This document shows, in pieces, positions 10,301 through 20,336 of a DNA stretch of 64,000 nucleotides. This DNA is from Gavia stellata (lineage: Eukaryota > Chordata > Aves > Gaviiformes > Gaviidae). The stretch's first letter is position 1; every line of letters begins with the position of its first letter. The notes beneath the pieces are model-generated. The model was not told the DNA's origin. It saw nothing but the letters and a program-made list of their open reading frames with translations, and did not search any database. The stretch lies in NCBI RefSeq assembly GCF_030936135.1, contig NC_082603.1, positions 12,120,880-12,184,879 on the forward strand. The letters are read 5' to 3'. A program made the translations under genes and the position numbers.

Positions 10301-13300
10301 TTGGTTTAATGACTTTTAAAATGACAAACCACTCCCAGGCCATAAAGCAGCTATGACAGTTTAAGAAAGTCCTGTTTGTCTACCACTCACAGATAACCAG
10401 TACAAATCTTTGGGATGTCATACTGTAAATCATGAAAAAATTATCAAAATTATAATTTTTAACTTGGATCCCAGCACAGGAATCTAGTTTGCTGCTGCAC
10501 AGAAGGAGGTATGAGTGACAGGGGTGGAGTAATCCCTGAAATTGCCATTAAAGCTCCTACATTGCAGAACTACTGAACTAGTTAGTGCAGTTACATGCTT
10601 AACCTCACTTGACCTCTTGACTACATACAGATTAGAATTAAAGATGAGAACCTGACAGAGGTGTGTAAACATATGAATAATTTTCTAAGTTGTTTCTATG
10701 AGAAAAATATTACACTTACATTTAGTATTTCGAACAGCTTTTTCTTTTTAGATGGTTCTTCTACCCACAAGATAATTTGGCGAACATTGGAACATGGCAG
10801 ATTCTTTTCTCCAATTGTTATTCTTACAAAATTGTGCAGAAGCTGATTTGCTAAGTGTTCAATGCCCACTGGAATCGTGGCTGACACCAGTATGGTTTGA
10901 TGATCGTGAGAGATGTTTTCCAAAATATCCAACACTTGCTGCTGGAAACCCATTTTTAACATGGTATCCACCTAAGTGAAAAATAGTAGATTTGTACCAG
11001 ATTTTTCCATGAACAGCAGAACCCTGAACTTGAATTGACAGAAGAACCATAATGTGTGTGACTGGCACGTAATAATCCAAATGCAGGAGTATTTTCAGTC
11101 AGAAGAAAAGTTAAGTGAGAAAATTAAAAACAAATGGTTCACACTGGTCTAGCAGTATTATCCTGTCAGGTATCTAAGTCCTTTATAGCCAATAGAACAT
11201 GCATTGTTAAAACACATTTCAAATTGTGTTAAAAAAATGAGGTTTTCCTCTTAAGAAATATATTTTATCTTTATAACAAACTCTCTGTATGTTTAATGAG
11301 TTAGACTAGCCACTCACACCGGCTCTTCAAGGACCTCTGTATAGGCAATACAGCCCTGATAACTAAAAAACTTACTTCATCCACCACTACAATTTTTATG
11401 CCATGCAGTTGAACAGAACTTTGCTTTAAAATCTCAATTAGTCTTCCAGGTGTTGCTATTATAACCTAAAAAAAAGACCGAAACAAAACAAAAAAAAACA
11501 GGCATTAGAAATTCCATGGAAGGACAGATGACTGTCCTTGAAAAAATATAAAGTTACAGCACATAGGTGAGAAGGGCACTAATTAGAGAAATTACTTGCG
11601 TTCAAATAAGTCTTAGAACTTTTATAGGTAACTTAATAAATTACGAAGCCTCAAAAGGAAATGGACCTTTTAGAACTCTAATGGAAGTGTCTAAATAAAA
11701 GCAATGTAATCTGCATTAAAACAAACTATTTTTGCTGGAAATTACAACTCCTTGTCTAATAAAATGGCGTATTTCAGTCTCTGAAAGCAGCAATATCATG
11801 CACGAAACTTTTTCAAAACCAAAAAAGCTATTATATGTTTAATGAGAAGTCAAAATGTATAAATAAATAGTATTACTGTAAAATTTTCAAGCGCTAACAA
11901 TTTTTTCATAGTTTAGACTTAGGAAAAAACACATCTTTGTGTGTCCATACATGTCAACAGTGACATTTTTCTTTTCCTTGAATGTCATGAAAACAGTAAC
12001 TCCCCACAGGACCTTTCCATGCTATAGTCCTTACCTTAACACTTTGCTTGAGACGGTGAAGCTGTGGTGGCAGTGGTAAACCTCCTACCAGAAGAACTGT
12101 TCTCATGTTTGGTAAACCAGCCATCAGTTCTTTAGCTTGTCTCTCTATCTGAATTGCTAACTCCCTTGTTGGTGCCAAAATAAGGGCAGATGGAGCTTCT
12201 GTCTAGAAACAGGGGGAGAAATCTGTTGAACATGGAATTGCTTTATTATTTAGGTAAAAAGCTTTCAAGATTAAATCTCCCAATATTAAAGTATATAGTG
12301 CAGCTACTGTGGATACAATTAGACTATTAATAGTCTATTTGAAGACAGAAGGTAGAAAGGGATTATACCTTTAACAATGCAGGCCAACGAAGTCTATCCC
12401 TCAATTACTCAACTTTTGAAAACAAAAAATTAATGCATGTGTAAGTACACTGTTAGAATACTAGCAGTGCTACTGTGCTGCTGTGGGGGTGCTGGTTGAC
12501 AGCTAACTGAGTATGAACCAGCAGTGTGCCCAGGTGGCCAAGAAGGCCAACAGCACCCTGGCCTGTATCAGAAACAGCGTGGCCAGCAGGAGCGGGGAAG
12601 TGATTGTCCCCCTGTACTCAGCACTGGTGAGGCCGCACCTCAAATACTGTGTTTGGTTTTGGGCCCCTCACTACAAGAAGGACACTGAGGTGCTGGAGCG
12701 TGTCCTGAGAAGGGCAATGAAGCTGGTGAGGGGTCTGGAGCACAAGTCTGATGAGGAGCAGCTGAGGGAACTGGGGTTGTTCAGTCTGGAGAAGAGGAGG
12801 CTGAGGGGAGACCTTATCGCTCTCTACAATTTCCTGAAAGGAGGTTGTAGAGAGGTGGGTGTTGGTCTCTTCTCCCAAGTGACTAGCAGCAGGACAAGAG
12901 GAAATGGCCTCAAGTTGCGCCAGGGGAGGTTTAGACTGGATATTAGGAAAAATGTCTTTACTGAGAGAGTGGTGAGACACTGGAATAAGCTGCCCAGGGA
13001 AGTGGGAGTCACCATCCCTGGAGGTGTTCGAAGAATGTGTGGACGAGGCATTGTGGGACATGGTTTAATGGGCATGGTGGTGTTGGGTTGATGGTTGGAC
13101 TTGATGATCTTACAGGACTTTTCCAACCTTAATGATTCTGTGAATAGCTTCCTGACAACAAGAAAAGTCCCAGAAAGCTAGTAGTCATTTGTAAAGATTG
13201 CTCTTTTCTATTTCAGTTATTGCACTGAATCTGTAACAGAAATTCAGAATAAATTCTGACACAAAAGAAAAAAGTAAAAACAAAGTAAAAACATTAAACA

Positions 13301-15878
13301 TTAGCCAGAGAAGATAAGCAGTGATAGGAACTTTATACAGCAAAAACATATGTCTCTGAAATTTAAAAACAAAATTAATAGCCCTCAGCCAGGTAGAGAT
13401 GAATCATTGAAGTGGTACAGTCTTTTTTTTTTTTTTGTTCCTTATATAAGGATCTTCAACCTAATTATCATCTCACTGATATTTCTGCAATGCAGAAAAA
13501 ACAAAATTACAACATAGTAATTCCTCTCAGATTAATATAGATTCCTAACTCCAGTTAACACATACTAACAAAGTAAAAAGAACACAAGGTAAAACAGGAG
13601 GAAAAAAAAAAAGGCAGAAAAATGGTCTAGCTCCAAGCCACATTATTTCAGTAATACTGATCACCTCTGTAGCAAATAAACAAAGCTCTCTCATATATTG
13701 ATACTACAATCACAAATTCACTTAACAGTTTTCTGGATGTTTCTTTCTGGTCTCCAACTGGAATATTTACAGGTGACCAACAGTAGGAGGTTGTTTCTTT
13801 CCCAGTGCATCATCAAAGGAACTACATAGTTAAATACTTGTGTCAAGGGCTTTTTGAGTTGTTTTCAAGTGGGCAACAGTTTAACTTAACAACTTACCAC
13901 CACAAAGCAAGGTATCTACGTAGACGTGGAAAAGGCAGGAACTGTCAGATATCTCATAACCAGACTACCCTTATGCTTTTAACATCTCATCTCTCTTTTA
14001 CATTAAAAATGAAAATTAAACAACAAAATAAAATTCTTTGACATATAATTTGTAAAGTACCCTGAAGATGAAGAATGAGAAAGATCATGTAAAGTAATTA
14101 AGTATTCACTGAGGCTCCAATTTTGTGGATGTTATTATAAGCATGTAACTGTCTTGCAGACTTTAATAATAATCAGACAGAGGAGGTAATGGAGTGTAAT
14201 ACTCCTGTTCTTAAATGCTCCTATATAATGCTTCCATTAAAACTAATGCTACAGTACTTTAAAGATTAAAAGAGTTACTTAAATAATATTTAAATTATTA
14301 ATTTGAAAAAAAACATACACACATATTTGTGTGTATATGTATCTATAAAGGCATCTAAACAGTCCAAAACATTAACCAGGATCAGGTTCAGAATTTTGAA
14401 ATATATTCTTATGCATCTCTTTTTTGAATAAAACCACGAAAGCAAAAAGCAATACTGAACCACACACGAGGTACAGAATACTACTTGCCATTACTTCTCA
14501 TCATACTTCCCTGTCCTTACGAAGCAAAAGTCTTAACTGCTTTTTCCCACAGTATTAAAGGGGAGACTGTATAACTAGAGGATTTCAGAAATTATATTAC
14601 CCCAAATTCCTGTAGTTATTTGATGGTCAGCTGAACATATACCAACAGAAATTACTCTGTGAAATTATGCAAATGCCAAAAAATCTCTTTCAGCCATCTG
14701 ATACATCAAGATATAGGCACAACTTCTTGCAGAGGACCTGGAATTATTTTCACTTTCTATTTTAAGTCATTTAGGAAGTTTACCACGGATTTTAGCTACC
14801 TTTCTTAACAAGGAGAAACTGTATACTAGGTAATATTAATAGAGTTGCTTTATCTCCTGACCAAATTGAAAAAACATTCAAAGTAATTAAAAATAATCAA
14901 CACCTCCCCCTCCTCCAAGAACCAATGCTCCACCAATCAAAAGTAAAATAAATCATTGAACGTCAATAAAAAAACACTGCAATTACATTCTTGGTTATGT
15001 TGGGAATCCAAGAGACAAAGTTGCAAACCACTTTCTCTAAACACATGAAGTTTCATTACCTCTTTCAAAACTTTCATAATAACAGGGAGTAAGAAGGCTG
15101 CTGTTTTTCCGGAGCCCGTGTCTGCGCTAGCCACAATATCCCTCCCTAATAGTCCAACAGGGATCATTTGCATTTGGATGGGAGTTGGGACTTCATAGCC
15201 AGAATTCTTTAAATTATGGTTTAAAGTTTCAGGAAAACCGCAGTGTTCAAACTCTACAATAGGTCTTGGAACTTGCTGGCCTTGGACAGCAATACCTAGC
15301 TGTAGTTTAAGGTTCTCAACCTGCTCATCTCGCAAACCTAAAATAAAGGAATGATCTTGGTAGAAATAAGGTGTATTAAGCAGGTGAGTTTCTGCTTGAG
15401 ATTCTGCTTTTGTGAGTTTATCAGATTTTAGCTTTTTTTCCTTTTCTTGAGATAGTAGAAGGTGTTTGGCTTTACATTCCAAGCTACAAACATCTTCATC
15501 TGTTTTATCGCAGATATACTCTCCATAGCGACCACACACAACACATACAGGTTCTCCAGGTTCTGCCCAACGCTGGGATTTGCTGAAGGATTTTATGGGT
15601 TCTTCCGAAGAGCTATCTTCATCAGTATTTTGGTTGTCCTTTCCTAAAGTTGTATCAGCAACACCAAGATCTCCAGCTACAGGTTCTATACATTCTTGTG
15701 CAGCTTCATTCAAATTGTATCTTGAACCAGAAGTTTCTGTTCTAACTGACTTACAGTCTTGGAACTCGATGGTCTCCTCTAGCAAAGATCCTCCACAAGA
15801 CAATTTCTTTTTCTTCGCTGTACAACTTTTGTCATCATCATCAGTCCTCTTGACTTTAACAGATCTTGGTAAAAACAT
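7091..15878 (-). CDS. DDX59: DDX59, zinc-finger HIT DEAD-box RNA helicase (complete coding region, 7 coding exons)
   Basis: This is an ATP-dependent RNA helicase. Human DDX59 loss causes an orofaciodigital syndrome with altered SHH/ciliary signalling. Coding exons are 15878-15060, 12202-12035, 11465-11376, 10971-10720, 9841-9689, 9190-9062 and 7354-7091, all joined in phase 0. They give 624 residues, against 619 in human as I recall it. Landmarks are a ZnF-HIT domain at 111-140 (C112, C115, C123, C131, C135, H139), Q-motif region GYEVPTPIQ (227-235), Walker [11 protein letters not shown] (250-259), Ia PTREL (284-288), TPGR (334-337), motif II at 358-361, SAT (389-391), motif V RGLD (512-515) and motif VI HQVGRAGR (536-543). 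The second base-binding position of motif VI is Gln, as in other DDX59. Motif II reads D-E-V-D, not D-E-A-D; the change lies at the exon 11465-11376 / 10971-10720 junction. The ATG has A at -3. Confidence 0.96.
7985..8520 (-). mobile_element. CR1 LINE fragment (minus orientation)
   Basis: Recognisable as antisense CR1: the blocks around GGGCAGCCTGTTCCACTGCC, the GTGAAAAACATTTTTCCCTC motif, CTCTCTCCAGTTTGTTGGC and AAAACTGGACACAGTAGTAG appear in the usual order. It is diverged, with indels, and is non-coding. It lies in DDX59 intron 6, in the same sense as the gene. Confidence 0.8.
8846..8925. repeat. Imperfect tandem duplication, 40-base unit, two copies
   Basis: The first unit (8846-8885) and second unit (8886-8925) share AAGAACASTGTTCTAG followed by TTTTAGTAA. 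Each contains a near-perfect palindrome, GAACACTGTTC or GAACAGTGTTC. Differences between copies are mostly at the 3' end of the unit. Confidence 0.75.
9062..9190 (-). CDS. DDX59: DDX59 coding exon 6 (motif V)
   Basis: Encodes residues 495-537, [14 protein letters not shown] through DEYVHQ, including RGLD of motif V. Acceptor CTTGCTAG, donor CAG|GTAAAT. It is shorter than 60 codons and was found by following the protein family. Confidence 0.93.
9689..9841 (-). CDS. DDX59: DDX59 coding exon 5
   Basis: Encodes residues 444-494, [18 protein letters not shown] onward, the start of RecA domain 2. Acceptor TTTTACAG, donor CAG|GTTTGT. The frame is in phase with both neighbours. Confidence 0.93.
10720..10971 (-). 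CDS. DDX59: DDX59 coding exon 4 (second half of motif II; SAT)
   Basis: Encodes residues 360-443. It starts with codons GTG GAT (Val-Asp) followed by [10 protein letters not shown], and contains SATIP. Acceptor TTCACTTAG, donor AAT|GTAAGT. The first codon gives Val where the family has Ala. Confidence 0.93.
11376..11465 (-). CDS. DDX59: DDX59 coding exon 3 (TPGR; first half of motif II)
   Basis: Encodes residues 330-359, starting [13 protein letters not shown] and ending VVVDE. It is too short for a long open frame but is bounded by a T-rich acceptor and a GTAAGT donor. It supplies the D-E of helicase motif II. Confidence 0.93.
12035..12202 (-). CDS. DDX59: DDX59 coding exon 2 (motif Ia, GG)
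   Basis: Encodes residues 274-329, from [15 protein letters not shown] to the HRLKQSVK end. Acceptor TTTCTAG|ACA, donor AAG|GTAAGG. The 56 codons match the human exon content without gaps as far as I recall it. Confidence 0.93.
12485..13145 (+). mobile_element. CR1 LINE, 3' part with partial ORF2 (reverse transcriptase C-terminal region)
   Basis: A plus-strand CR1 copy inserted antisense in DDX59. From 12513 an open frame of about 190 codons reads the familiar CR1 ORF2 C-terminal segments: ARACI-like [47 protein letters not shown] and [20 protein letters not shown]. After the KLPREVG segment the frame is shifted relative to the usual CR1 ending. The copy is 5'-truncated and ends with the family's 3' signature ATTCTGTGAA. 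The long open stretch suggests a comparatively young insertion. It cannot move on its own, as endonuclease and most of the reverse transcriptase are missing. Confidence 0.92.
14313..14340. repeat. Imperfect inverted CA/TG repeat
   Basis: ACATACACAC and GTGTGTATATGT flank a short ATATTT centre, forming a potential small hairpin in DDX59 intron 1. Likely a microsatellite-derived palindrome. Confidence 0.5.
15060..15878 (-). CDS. DDX59: DDX59 coding exon 1 (ZnF-HIT, Q motif, Walker A)
   Basis: Encodes residues 1-273. An acceptor (TTTCTAG, AG at 15891-15890) leaves 11 bases of 5' UTR before the ATG. The donor is GAG|GTAATG. The first 100 residues are acidic and poorly conserved. The segment [18 protein letters not shown] leads into the zinc finger. 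The open frame runs on past the donor into the intron to 14937, but those residues are intronic. Confidence 0.94.
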
Positions 15879-15889
15879 GCTTCAGTACA

Positions 15890-16850
15890 CTAGAAAGAAA
15901 ATTGTTACAGTTGTTAGAAACTACTACCATTGAGCAAGGTATGTTTTGCTGTTACCAGAAAAAATTTAAGTCTAGGAAATATATTTGCAAACCTAGAAAC
16001 CAACTCTCAATCCTTGAAAAGATCTCGAAACTGCCTTATTTAAAATGTTCTTGGTCTTAACAATGTTGATGCAATGTAAAGCAGCACTTTAAAATAACAG
16101 TGGAAACATGGAACAATACAGAGAGGTAGGATGGTAGGTGGATACCTACAGTTAGTTTTCAGTATTAGAGATTTGCAGTTGAATAAAAACTTTGATTTTC
16201 ACTACCTGTCAGAAAATTTATCCATTTTGAGAGTCAGTCATATTTAAATTCTTGGAGAGTTTAGTTGTTTCTAAGATGAGATACAGAAGCAACACATGCA
16301 TCCTTCTAAGCTATGAATAAAACCACCAAACAAAATCATACATTTCGAAAAGGATGTGAAATTTAGTACAGGACCACCCCTTTTGTTGTCCTTTTCAAAG
16401 TCCACCCAAATTTAAAAAGGCTGTAAACTTTGAGATCTGTTTTGAGTCCAGCTCTGTTTATTCAGGCTGTCAAAGAAAGAGCAAAGACCTACTTGATCAA
16501 TTTGCCAAGTTTCTACTGTAACACAAGGAAACCAAATTAAGCGTCCGTAAATAACCGTAACGTTTATATTCTGAAACTTTCAGCAGTTGACTCTGAAAAG
16601 TGTCAGATGTTCTCACCAATCGTTTGGTATGGTACAATCGGTAAATGAAGTACACAAAATACCGTAATTTTATTCTGAATTAATCGTACTGTGCATACCA
16701 GTCTCTGACAACTTCTTTTTACATCAGCCTTCTAAAAACACACAAAGCTACCACTGTGTTTACAGACAGCTTTTTTTCTGCGTCACTGACAGCAATTCAG
16801 AGCGATGAAGCATCGGCAAGAAGCTCACCGGTCAGACAAGCTCTGCTGAC
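15890..16850 (-). other. DDX59 first intron (5' UTR intron), nothing else seen
   Basis: AT-rich sequence between the acceptor at 15891-15890 and the CpG island. No gene, repeat family or RNA is recognisable. The noncoding exon 1 must lie in the CpG island, but its donor cannot be fixed because several GTGAGG-type sites exist there. Confidence 0.5.
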
Positions 16851-17860
16851 TGAAACCCGCGGGTCGGAGAAGGCGGGCAGAACCCAGGTGGCTGCATGGA
16901 GGTTGCCCCCCCGGCTGTTGGATCCGAAGCCAGATCTCACCACTTAAATTTTTCGCACCTCATGAGAACTTCCCACAACAAACCTCTTTACAAACTCAGC
17001 TGCCTTTCAGGTGAGGGGCGCCGACCGCGCTCACGAAGAGTGTCAGGCTGACGAAAAAGCCTATACCCCTCACGGGGTCCCCGGGAGGGTCCCGTCCTGC
17101 CGCCAGCGGTGACCCCGCTGGGAAGCCCCCCGCCCGCGGGGCTCCCGGGCAGCACGGCATCCTCCTCCTCCGGCTGCCCCAGCCCTCCTCTCCAGCAGCA
17201 GCTACAACACCCCACAGCAGAGACGGCGCGGAGCCGTTTCCATCCGCCAGCCTCCCCCGCCGTCCTGCCCGCACCCCCGCGCCACTGCTGCGAGGCGGAG
17301 CCCTGCGTCCGGCCCCCACCTCCACCTCCTCCTCGCCGGCGCAGGGACACCGCCTCACGTACTGCTACCGACCGGCCGTCGGCCCCGCCGCCGCCTCCTC
17401 CTCTCCTCACAAAATGGCGGCGGCCTCACGCAGGGAGCGCCGGCCGCTCGCCCGGCGGAAGCCGGGAGCCGCCGCCGCTCCGCCGCTGAAGAGCGCTGGG
17501 AGAACAGCCAGGAGCGCGCGCTGGGGACGGGGAGAGCCGAGGGGAAGTAGGACAAGGGGCGGGGCTTCCCCGCCGCACGGGAAGGCGCGGCGCGGGCCTG
17601 CACCGCGGCGCAGTCGGGCCTCACCGGCGAGAAGCGAGACCCTCGCAGCCGCCCGCTGCCTTACACGGGGAGAGACGCAGGGCAGGGGCGGGCTCCCCGC
17701 TCCCGGGGGGGTGGCCAGGCCCGTGGCGGCCCGGCCTGCGTACTCGGCCTGGTAGGGAAAGCCGCGTCGCCGGGAGATGTCACCGCTGAGTTCAGTTTCG
17801 GTTTGGGCGGGTTGAACGCGCGGCTGTTGACACTCGTTAGGTCTGCGGGGTGGGCTCGCC
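16850..17860 (-). promoter_or_regulatory. CpG island, DDX59 promoter
   Basis: A dense CpG/GC block at the 5' side of DDX59 with many GC boxes. An AAAATGGCGGC motif (YY1-like) is at 17411-17421, oriented to the plus strand. No TATA box is evident, as expected of a housekeeping-type promoter. Open frames inside are GC-driven and not taken as genes. Confidence 0.8.
17411..17421 (+). promoter_or_regulatory. YY1-like motif (AAAATGGCGGC)
   Basis: Differs from the common promoter motif AAGATGGCGGC at one base. It faces the plus strand, opposite to DDX59, which would fit a bidirectional promoter; that reading is inference. Confidence 0.45.
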
Positions 17861-20289
17861 CAGCACTCCCCTCCCGTATTTACAGCCTGGGTTGCCAGAT
17901 GCTACAAGCGCAAAAGTACACATGAAAAAGACAAGTTATTACTGCACATGATAGAGGCCTAAGGTATGCCAGGTAAATGCCCAGCACCTGTCATGACCCA
18001 CTGAAAACATTTGGAAGGGCATGATGAGAGCGCCGTTCATGTACTGCAAATTGAGTAAGTTATTCTTACTAATTTCGATAATAAATAAGCATACCTTATT
18101 TACACTACATTACAATGCATGGGAACACCAGAATTCATCATATTTCACTGCAGGGCAGAAGAGACTTTCAGACTTAACTTCAACCTGTGCTCTGCAAGAC
18201 AGCCTAGGTGCGACCACTGCACCAGTGCCACTGCCCCAGGCAAACCAAGTTCATGGAGGCTTGGATATATGTCCACTGAGAAGGCTGACGGTTTTAGTTG
18301 CTTGGCCATTGTGAACAGGGTGGTCACTGATACTCCCTTTCTTTCCAAGGACTCACATCACCAGAAGGAGGTGAGTCAACCTGTCCCAGATACTCCCTTG
18401 CAAGACCAGGACCCTGAGGTGCTGTCACTTCTGTCTACACCATTTGCAGGAGATCCTGGTTTTGAGCACAAGCAGGAAGACCAGAGTATTCCTAAAGTAA
18501 AAGTATACTCTGTGGCCATAAATGATTCGGTACATGGGTAAGATACCTTGCAGGGAGCTATCTGGGTTGATGTACTCCCAGGCACTCCAGATACTCCAAA
18601 ACAGATTGTACCTTACCTCCCTCCTCCTCCAACATTGATCCCATCAGCCTGAAAGCATCCACATTGATGGGGGGTTCCATTTTCTTCCTGGCTCCTTACT
18701 TTTGTTGGTGACCACCACCATTTCCTGCCAGAAGAGAGAATCCATAAATACTAGCAGCCCTTTTGGAAACACAGTTTAATGGCAAACCAGAGAAACAGTC
18801 ACAGGAGCTGGTAGGAATGGGGTTAAAATACAGACAGACACAAAGCTGGGGGCTTTTGAGCAGCTGGCTGCAGCATTCTGTAACATTCAAGTCCAGTCAC
18901 ACTTGAAACATGGTCTATCTTAAAGTATGCTGGATTTCTCTGTAGTAATTACCACAGTAGCGAGGCAAAGTTAGTGCAAATAGGGTGTTTGAGTCTGCAT
19001 GGGATTTCTAATTAACTGGTACAATTGGAAGAAACTATTGAGCTTCTGAAAATATTAAATGGGCATTTCTGTGCATGAAAAAAACATCAGGTGTCTTTCA
19101 CCCACACTCCATACGTTCCTCATTTTCTGTTAAAATCCCCACCATTCTCCTATTCAGCCTCTGTCATTCCCCTTTGTTTGCACTGACTTCCTTTTCTTCA
19201 TTTTCCCTCCTGGAGAGTTTCTAACATAGGCTAATTTCCTTTTCTTACTTCCATTTTTACAAGGTCATTTCCTGGAATTCAAAACAGCATTTGCTCAATA
19301 AAGACCAGTATTTCAACAGTACTCAATATGATACAAGATGCTTCATACTCTGTATAAAGTCCATATACCAAAATGCAAACATCCTATATGTATCAGCTAT
19401 TTGTATTTTTTGCTAACAGTAGATTTCTGTGACAGAAATATTAATCTAATGGAAACTACTCAATCTAAAGAAAATTAAAGTACCTTTTTGTTATGGTAAG
19501 AACACTCTGTTGTTTTGTTGAAAGCTACCATTCTGCCTTCACCTGCCATGAGAGAAGAGTTCGTGCACTTTGATTACACAGACACATTCAAGCTCTTAAG
19601 ATTAAATAATACTGTCCATACTGTAATACAGCTACTTAGCATTTTTGTTCATAGTACATATTCCTGCTGTTCTAAGCTGCAAAATGCAGATGTCTAGCAT
19701 ACGCATTTCTGTGGAAGGAATAATGTAGTCATTGGGTGTATTCCACGAGTCGCTTATGGATGCATGACTTGCAATTTTTGCTCTACCTTCCATTTGTTTC
19801 CTGAGAACACTATTTTGCTAGTAATGAACACTTTCTAATTAGTTACTGATTTTTTTTTTGTAATCACTTGGAAGATACACGTGTTACATTTTATACGATC
19901 ATTATTATATAACAAATTACTATAAATGCAATGCAAACTGACATTCTCCAAACAGAAAACCTGCCTCTACTGTTGTTTATAATACACATTAATAGCTTTC
20001 TTTTCTTTAGCATATAATGGCCTTTCAGATGAACTCCAACTTCATCACAGCAGTAAAGATAAAAGGAGGTCACAGAGATTATTCAAGCTGGTTAAAGACT
20101 AAGAGAAACCAAGTATTGAACAGTCTGCACGATTATGTTATTAATAAAAAACAGCAGCCTCCCTCTCTCTCATTATATCATCAATTATCTAGTAATCCTT
20201 AAAGAGTTGTTCAATAAGGACAACTGTTAATACCTAATAAACTTCTGTATTACTAGAAAAGACTGACACCCCTGTGATTATGGGAAATG

Positions 20290-20336
20290 TCACTGATACA
20301 GAATACTCGACTTTCACTGATACAGAAGACTCAACA
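20290..20336. repeat. 24-base tandem duplication, two copies
   Basis: TCACTGATACAGAATACTC (from 20290) and TCACTGATACAGAAGACTC (from 20314) repeat with period 24 and one mismatch over the core. Confidence 0.75.

Larger units (their letters stand above)
12203..15059 (-). other. DDX59 intron 1 of the coding region
   Basis: This is the longest DDX59 intron between coding exons. It holds a plus-strand CR1 (12485-13145), homopolymer A/T tracts near 13424 and 13601, and an imperfect inverted repeat of CA/TG units at 14313-14340. No coding exon was seen apart from the CR1 frame. Confidence 0.6.

Noticed and set aside
14937-15059. Extension of the DDX59 first coding exon frame (about 40 residues)
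   Set aside because: Lies after a good donor; the family continues with the exon at 12202, so this is intron read-through.
15580-15933. Plus-strand frame of 117 codons
   Set aside because: It is the antisense shadow of the first DDX59 coding exon.
17414-17755. Plus-strand frame starting ATGGCGGCGGCC in the DDX59 CpG island
   Set aside because: The ATG is part of the YY1-like motif, and the peptide is Arg/Ala/Pro-rich from GC content alone. No similarity to a known protein.
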